Shown: one piece after another, positions 60,401 through 64,000 of the stretch | Layout of the letters: every line of letters starts with the position of its first letter | Position numbering within the stretch: the first letter of the stretch is position 1 | Assembly (NCBI GenBank): GCA_964429855.1 | Contig: CAYSDM010000019.1 | Coordinates: 6,530-70,529, forward strand | Length of the DNA: 64,000 nucleotides | Direction of reading: 5' to 3' | Source of the DNA: CALLMM01 sp964429855 | GTDB taxonomy: Bacteria; Armatimonadota; Chthonomonadetes; Chthonomonadales; CAJBBX01 | The notes under the pieces: model-generated | The model's database searches: none | What the model was told of the DNA's origin: nothing | What the model saw: only the letters and a program-made list of their open reading frames with translations | Made by a program: the position numbers and the translations under genes

Positions 60401-60438
60401 AACAAGCCTGTTCCGGTATTCGGGACAGGCTTGTTTTT
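60401..60438 (+). terminator. Intrinsic terminator after erpA
   Basis: AACAAGCCTGTTCCG (60401-60415) and CGGGACAGGCTTGTT (60421-60435), one G-U pair, then TTTTT. The interval 60439-60616 up to pilB shows no clear promoter. Confidence 0.9.
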
Positions 60439-60616
60439 CGTCTGATATCTCTCCGTTTCACCCTTTGAATCGCTTCGTTTCCCTCCATCACGTTTTCCCC
60501 CTACAATTTACCTAAAAAACACCCGGTCTGTGAGGAATAAACCTCCCGAATAAGTCTGTCTGGGAGCAGTTACGGGCGCAGGACTGGATGTCTGCCTATT
60601 TTCTTAAGGATCGAGT

Positions 60617-62371
60617 ATGAAAAACGCAATCCTATCCTCTGCGACTTTTATGGGACAGGTCGGTCAGCGGTTGCTGACCGATGGACATCTCACGGAGGCT
60701 CAGCTTGAGGCGGCTCTGGAGCGAAAGCGCCAGACCGGTGAGTTCCTCGGCGAGGTTCTGGTGGAGATGGGATTTGTCTCGTCTAAAGTCGTGGGCAAGA
60801 CGCTGGAGGAGCTTATCAGCGTCCCCTATGTGGATCTGACCGAAACTGCTCTCGATCCGCAGGTTCTATCGCTGGTATCGGAACACTATCAGCGACGCCA
60901 GCGCGTGATACCGCTCAAAATAGAGGGACGGCATCTCTATGTGGCGATGGCGGACCCGCTGAACGTGATGGTGGTGGATGACCTGCACCTGATGACGGGC
61001 ATGAAGATTCTGCCCATGCTCGCGCTCTCCCACGATATCAGTGACGCCTTCAATCGCGCCTACACCGCCAAGAACAAGGCGGAGAGCGTACTCAAGGAGA
61101 TCGAAGACGCGGAGCAGGGCGGGGCGGAGCAGGAGCTTTCGGTAGATCAACTGGTGGATCTGGCGGAAGATGCGCCTATCATCCGTCTGGTGAACTCCAT
61201 TATCGCCGGAGGAGTCAGTTCGGGAGCCAGCGACATTCATATCGAGCCGCAGGAGAAGACGGTGCGGGTGCGCTACCGCATGGATGGCTTGCTCTATGAG
61301 CAGATGAGCATTCCTCCGCATCACTATCCCGCGGTCGTCTCTCGCATCAAGATCATGTCTCATCTCAATATCGCGGAACGCCGCCGCCCGCAGGACGGTC
61401 GCATTGTGTTCAGTTCGGACGGGATGAGCTTCGATCTGCGCGTCTCCACCATGCCGACGATCTACGGCGAAAAGGTAGTTATGCGCGTTCTGGATAAGTC
61501 GGGGATTATGGTTCCGCTGGAGAACCTGGGATTCCATCCGGAACAGCGCGATCTCTTCGAAGGCTTCATTCGCCGTCCACACGGGATCATACTTGTAACC
61601 GGACCGACCGGATCCGGGAAGTCCACCACGCTCTATGCCGCTCTGAATAAGATCAATGATGTCAACATCAATATTATTACGGTGGAAGACCCGGTGGAGT
61701 ACAACCTGCCCGGCATCAGCCAGATGCAGGCGAACCCCAAGATCGGTCTGACATTTGCCGCCGGTCTGCGTACCATTGTGCGCCAGGACCCGGATGTCAT
61801 CATGGTGGGAGAGATTCGCGACAGCGAGACGGCGGAGATCTCCATTCAGGCGGCGCTGACCGGACACCTGGTCTTCAGCACGCTGCATACGAATGACGCG
61901 CCGGGCGCGGTAGTGCGGCTTCAGAATATGGGCGTGGAAGGGTTCTTGATTACCTCCGCGCTGCTGGGCGTTATCGGGCAGCGTCTGCTCCGGAAGGTCT
62001 GTAACGGCTGCGCAGAGCCTGCGGAGCCGGACCCGGCGCTGGTAAGAACGCTGGGAATCTCTGCCGAAAGACTGGAAGGCGCAAACTATCGCAAAGGGAG
62101 GGGATGTCCCAAATGCGCCGGACGCGGCTATCGGGGACGCACTGCCGCCTATGAGGTGATGCGTGTTTCCGACCGGCTGCGGGAAGGCGTGATGCAGAAC
62201 GTCGGTGGAGCCGCGCTGAAGGAGATTGCCCTGGCGGATGGCATGATTCCCATGCGCGAGGCGGGAATCCGCAAAGCCATGGATGGCGAGACGACTCTGG
62301 ATGAGGTTTGTCGTGTCCTCCTGACGGAGGAGGAGGCGGATTTCGTCTCTTCTACCCGGAAGGCGGCTTGA
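60617..62371 (+). CDS. pilB: Type IV pilus / type II secretion assembly ATPase
   Basis: A 584-aa hexameric ATPase that drives pilus extension or pseudopilus assembly at the inner membrane. N-terminal MshEN-like domain (QRLLTDGHLTEAQLEAAL..., about 10-75), which may bind c-di-GMP in some relatives. ATPase domain with Walker A GPTGSGKST (about 333), Asp box DPDVIMVGEIRD, and His box LHTNDAPGAV. A CxxC...CxxC zinc motif (CNGC...CPKC, about 460-500). AAGGA precedes the ATG. Next gene is pilC, 18 nt away. Confidence 0.95.
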   Translation: MKNAILSSATFMGQVGQRLLTDGHLTEAQLEAALERKRQTGEFLGEVLVEMGFVSSKVVGKTLEELISVPYVDLTETALDPQVLSLVSEHYQRRQRVIPLKIEGRHLYVAMADPLNVMVVDDLHLMTGMKILPMLALSHDISDAFNRAYTAKNKAESVLKEIEDAEQGGAEQELSVDQLVDLAEDAPIIRLVNSIIAGGVSSGASDIHIEPQEKTVRVRYRMDGLLYEQMSIPPHHYPAVVSRIKIMSHLNIAERRRPQDGRIVFSSDGMSFDLRVSTMPTIYGEKVVMRVLDKSGIMVPLENLGFHPEQRDLFEGFIRRPHGIILVTGPTGSGKSTTLYAALNKINDVNINIITVEDPVEYNLPGISQMQANPKIGLTFAAGLRTIVRQDPDVIMVGEIRDSETAEISIQAALTGHLVFSTLHTNDAPGAVVRLQNMGVEGFLITSALLGVIGQRLLRKVCNGCAEPAEPDPALVRTLGISAERLEGANYRKGRGCPKCAGRGYRGRTAAYEVMRVSDRLREGVMQNVGGAALKEIALADGMIPMREAGIRKAMDGETTLDEVCRVLLTEEEADFVSSTRKAA

Positions 62372-62389
62372 GACTGGGAGTGAAATAAT

Positions 62390-63607
62390 ATGCCTACTTA
62401 TGAATATGTCGCCCGGGATCGAGCGGGTAAATCGGTCAAGGGAACGCTCTCGGCCGTGGATGAGCGGGCGGTGCGAGAGCAGCTTCGGCGTAAAGACCTC
62501 TATGTGACCCGCATGATAACGAAAAAAGAGACGGCTACGCAGGGGAACAGTTTCCTGCAGAAGAAGAAGAAGGTCGCCCTCAACGATATGGTGATTATGA
62601 GCCGCCAGTTGGCGACTCTGGTGAAGGCGGGTCTGCCGCTGGTGGAGTGTCTGTTTACGCTGGCTTCTCAGACACAGAACCCGACGCTGAAACAGGCGCT
62701 GGTCGAGATACGCAACGATGTGCTGGCAGGCAGCACCTTCAGCGATGCGCTGGCAAAGCATCCGAAGATATTCTCCGAACTGTACCAGTCGCTGTCTCGC
62801 GCCGGTGAGGTCTCCGGCGCGCTGGATGAGACGCTGCATGTCGCCGCCGAGCAGCTGGATAAAGAGCAGGAGTTGAAAGAGAAGGTCAAAGCCGCTTTCG
62901 TCTATCCGGCGGCGGTGGTCTTTACGGCGGTCGGCGTGGTCTTTTTCCTGCTGACGTTCGTCGTGCCGGTCTTTGCGGATGTGTACAAGCAGTTTAACGC
63001 CGAGCTTCCCGGTCCGACGCGCATGTTGATCCTGTTCAGTACCCTGATCCGGGGCTACTGGTATGTTGTTGCCGGAGCCGTCTTTGTGGGATTGAAGCTC
63101 TACAAACGATGGTCTAAAACGAACAAAGGCAGACGCATCTGCGACACGATCAAGCTGAAGATGCCGCTGCTGGGAGGCTTGAACCGCAAGATCGCCATCT
63201 CCCGTCTGACTCGCACCTTTGGCGCCATGGTCTCTGCCGGCGTGCCGATCATCTCCGGTCTGCAGACCTCAGCGCGGGTGACCGGAAACGTGATCTATAT
63301 TGACATCGTGAATGATGCGGCGCAGAAGGTTAACGAGGGCGTGCGGCTCTCGCTCCCGCTGGAGCAGAGCGGATACTTCCCCTCCATGGTGACGCGAATG
63401 ATTGCGGCGGGAGAAGAGTCCGGTAATATGGACGAGATGCTCAAACAGGTCACCTCCTTTTTCGACAGAGACATCGAATATGCCGTGCAGAGGCTGACCC
63501 GTATGCTGGAACCGCTGCTGACAATCGTCCTCGGCTTGATCGTTGGCGTCGTCCTGCTGGCGCTCTATATGCCGATCTTCAATCTGACGAAGGTCATCCA
63601 CAAGTAG
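62390..63607 (+). CDS. pilC: Type IV pilus / type II secretion inner-membrane platform protein
   Basis: A 405-aa GspF/PilC protein with two GspF domains, each with a membrane helix pair (around 180-200 and 370-400), and an N-terminal cytoplasmic region (MPTYEYVARDRAGKSVKGTL). The SRQLATLVKAGLPL and TFGAMVSAGVPI stretches are typical. It is the platform on which PilB acts. GGGAG precedes the ATG. Confidence 0.95.
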   Translation: MPTYEYVARDRAGKSVKGTLSAVDERAVREQLRRKDLYVTRMITKKETATQGNSFLQKKKKVALNDMVIMSRQLATLVKAGLPLVECLFTLASQTQNPTLKQALVEIRNDVLAGSTFSDALAKHPKIFSELYQSLSRAGEVSGALDETLHVAAEQLDKEQELKEKVKAAFVYPAAVVFTAVGVVFFLLTFVVPVFADVYKQFNAELPGPTRMLILFSTLIRGYWYVVAGAVFVGLKLYKRWSKTNKGRRICDTIKLKMPLLGGLNRKIAISRLTRTFGAMVSAGVPIISGLQTSARVTGNVIYIDIVNDAAQKVNEGVRLSLPLEQSGYFPSMVTRMIAAGEESGNMDEMLKQVTSFFDRDIEYAVQRLTRMLEPLLTIVLGLIVGVVLLALYMPIFNLTKVIHK

Positions 63608-63648
63608 AGACGTGTTTTTCTGACAACCACCGAACGCACCCGGAACGG

Positions 63649-63685
63649 AGCCGCCTGTTATTCTATTGGACAGGCGGCTTCGCTT
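63649..63685 (+). terminator. Probable terminator after pilC
   Basis: AGCCGCCTGT (63649-63658) and ACAGGCGGCT (63670-63679), an 11-nt loop, then TCGCTTT, a weak U-tract. Confidence 0.6.
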
Positions 63686-63765
63686 TACCGGAACTGATCT
63701 CTCCGCCTTCCGTAAGGCATGATTGTTCGTCTGCTATTGGAAAAAACCGGTTTCAAACAAAAGAA

Positions 63766-63889
63766 ATGTATCAGGGTTGGGGGGGATACATGGAACAAAT
63801 AGCTGCGAGAGTTCAGGCAACTAGCAAGCAACCTTTTCGGTCATACTTTCGGTTGCCTTTCCGTTCTGAAGTTGCTGTTTTTTACAGCA
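63766..63889 (+). promoter_or_regulatory. Structured leader of the pilin gene
   Basis: Three possible hairpins: ATGTATC/GATACAT (63766-63791, with a G-rich loop), a GGCAAC/GTTGCC or alternative GCAACC/GGTTGC pairing (about 63818-63858), and TGCTGT/ACAGCA (63873-63889) with a poly-T loop. The two middle pairings exclude each other. I match it to no riboswitch family. Confidence 0.35.
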
Positions 63890-63903
63890 GGGGGAATTAA
63901 CCG

Positions 63904-64000
63904 ATGAAACTTATGAAGAGAAACAATAAGCGCAAGGGCTTTACGTTGATCGAACTGCTGGTGGTCATTCTGGTGCTGGCGATCCTGATGGCGGTGGCTC
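63904..64000 (+). CDS. Prepilin-type protein (truncated by window edge)
   Basis: Only the first 32 codons are in the window. KRKGFTLIELLVVILVLAIL is a prepilin signal with the cleavage Gly before FTLIE. It is probably the major pilin or pseudopilin served by pilB-pilC. A weak AGGGGG ribosome site is upstream. Confidence 0.88.
   Translation, partial: MKLMKRNNKRKGFTLIELLVVILVLAILMAVA

Noticed and set aside
60866..62839. 657-aa frame opposite pilB and pilC
   Set aside because: Antisense to two clear genes and spans both; no start signal.
63608..63903. c-di-GMP riboswitch upstream of the pilin gene
   Set aside because: The conserved GEMM core could not be found.
1..64000. tRNA or rRNA genes
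   Set aside because: No tRNA-like arm sequence or rRNA segment was seen in any intergenic region.

Overview
The window is a GC-rich, gene-dense chromosomal segment from a Gram-negative-type (diderm), flagellated, respiring bacterium. Several features point to the Armatimonadota: a prepilin-like DUF1559 protein with an H-x9-DG motif, two OPT-like DUF6785 membrane proteins, fused cytochrome c/copper-monooxygenase proteins, futalosine-pathway menaquinone genes and an Mla transporter with a very long MlaD. This placement is inferred from gene content only. A run of 10 Ns inside fliD shows that the sequence comes from a draft assembly. No rRNA, tRNA, CRISPR array, prophage or complete transposon was seen.

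Layout. 0-13.5 kb: Nudix hydrolase, two paralogous cytochrome c/Cu-monooxygenases (one with a redoxin domain), a hydroxyacid dehydrogenase coupled to a NIF3-like protein that has lost its metal ligands, a methyltransferase, DUF6785 protein, PhyH dioxygenase, S9 peptidase and a ZnuC-like ATPase. 13.7-18.4 kb: a co-directional cluster of a DUF4331 family split over two genes, a TPR protein, an SRPBCC protein and an RcnA/NicO nickel-cobalt exporter with a His-rich loop. 19-25.6 kb: mlaE-mlaF-mlaD from a near-leaderless promoter, then rplI, dnaB and purD. 25.7-30.8 kb: dapF, a second DUF6785 gene, a 70-aa Cys-containing protein in its own transcription unit, and a Gfo/Idh/MocA oxidoreductase. 31-34.3 kb: mqnE, mqnC and a ZnuA-like protein. 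34.3-37.7 kb: EAL-domain protein, M2-type metallopeptidase and VanZ-like protein.

37.8-44.2 kb is a flagellar filament cluster on the minus strand: two flagellins, fliD, fliS and a possible chaperone. It has a sigma-28 promoter, terminators and a matching pair of GGA-loop leader hairpins that look like CsrA sites. 44.5-50.8 kb holds a sialidase-fold protein, a sigma-like/TPR protein, a 58-aa secreted peptide, the DUF1559 prepilin-like protein and an operon of FmdE-like protein plus ECF transporter S, T and A subunits. 50.9-55.2 kb is the translation/cell-wall block rpsB-tsf-pyrH-frr-uppS. 55-64 kb has an SGNH hydrolase, a large double-VWA membrane protein, pyrF, an ErpA-like Fe-S carrier and the start of a type IV pilus/type II secretion locus (pilB, pilC and a truncated pilin gene).

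Three copies of a MITE-like intergenic repeat (about 862-1068, 42619-42745 and 51052-51226) have imperfect terminal inverted repeats and CTAG at or near both ends. One copy abuts a flagellin stop codon and one lies in the rpsB 5' leader. Other points to follow up are the NIF3 pseudoenzyme, the MlaD with a C-terminal beta-rich region, the split DUF4331 cluster, and two flagellin genes that are identical in the middle but diverged at their ends.
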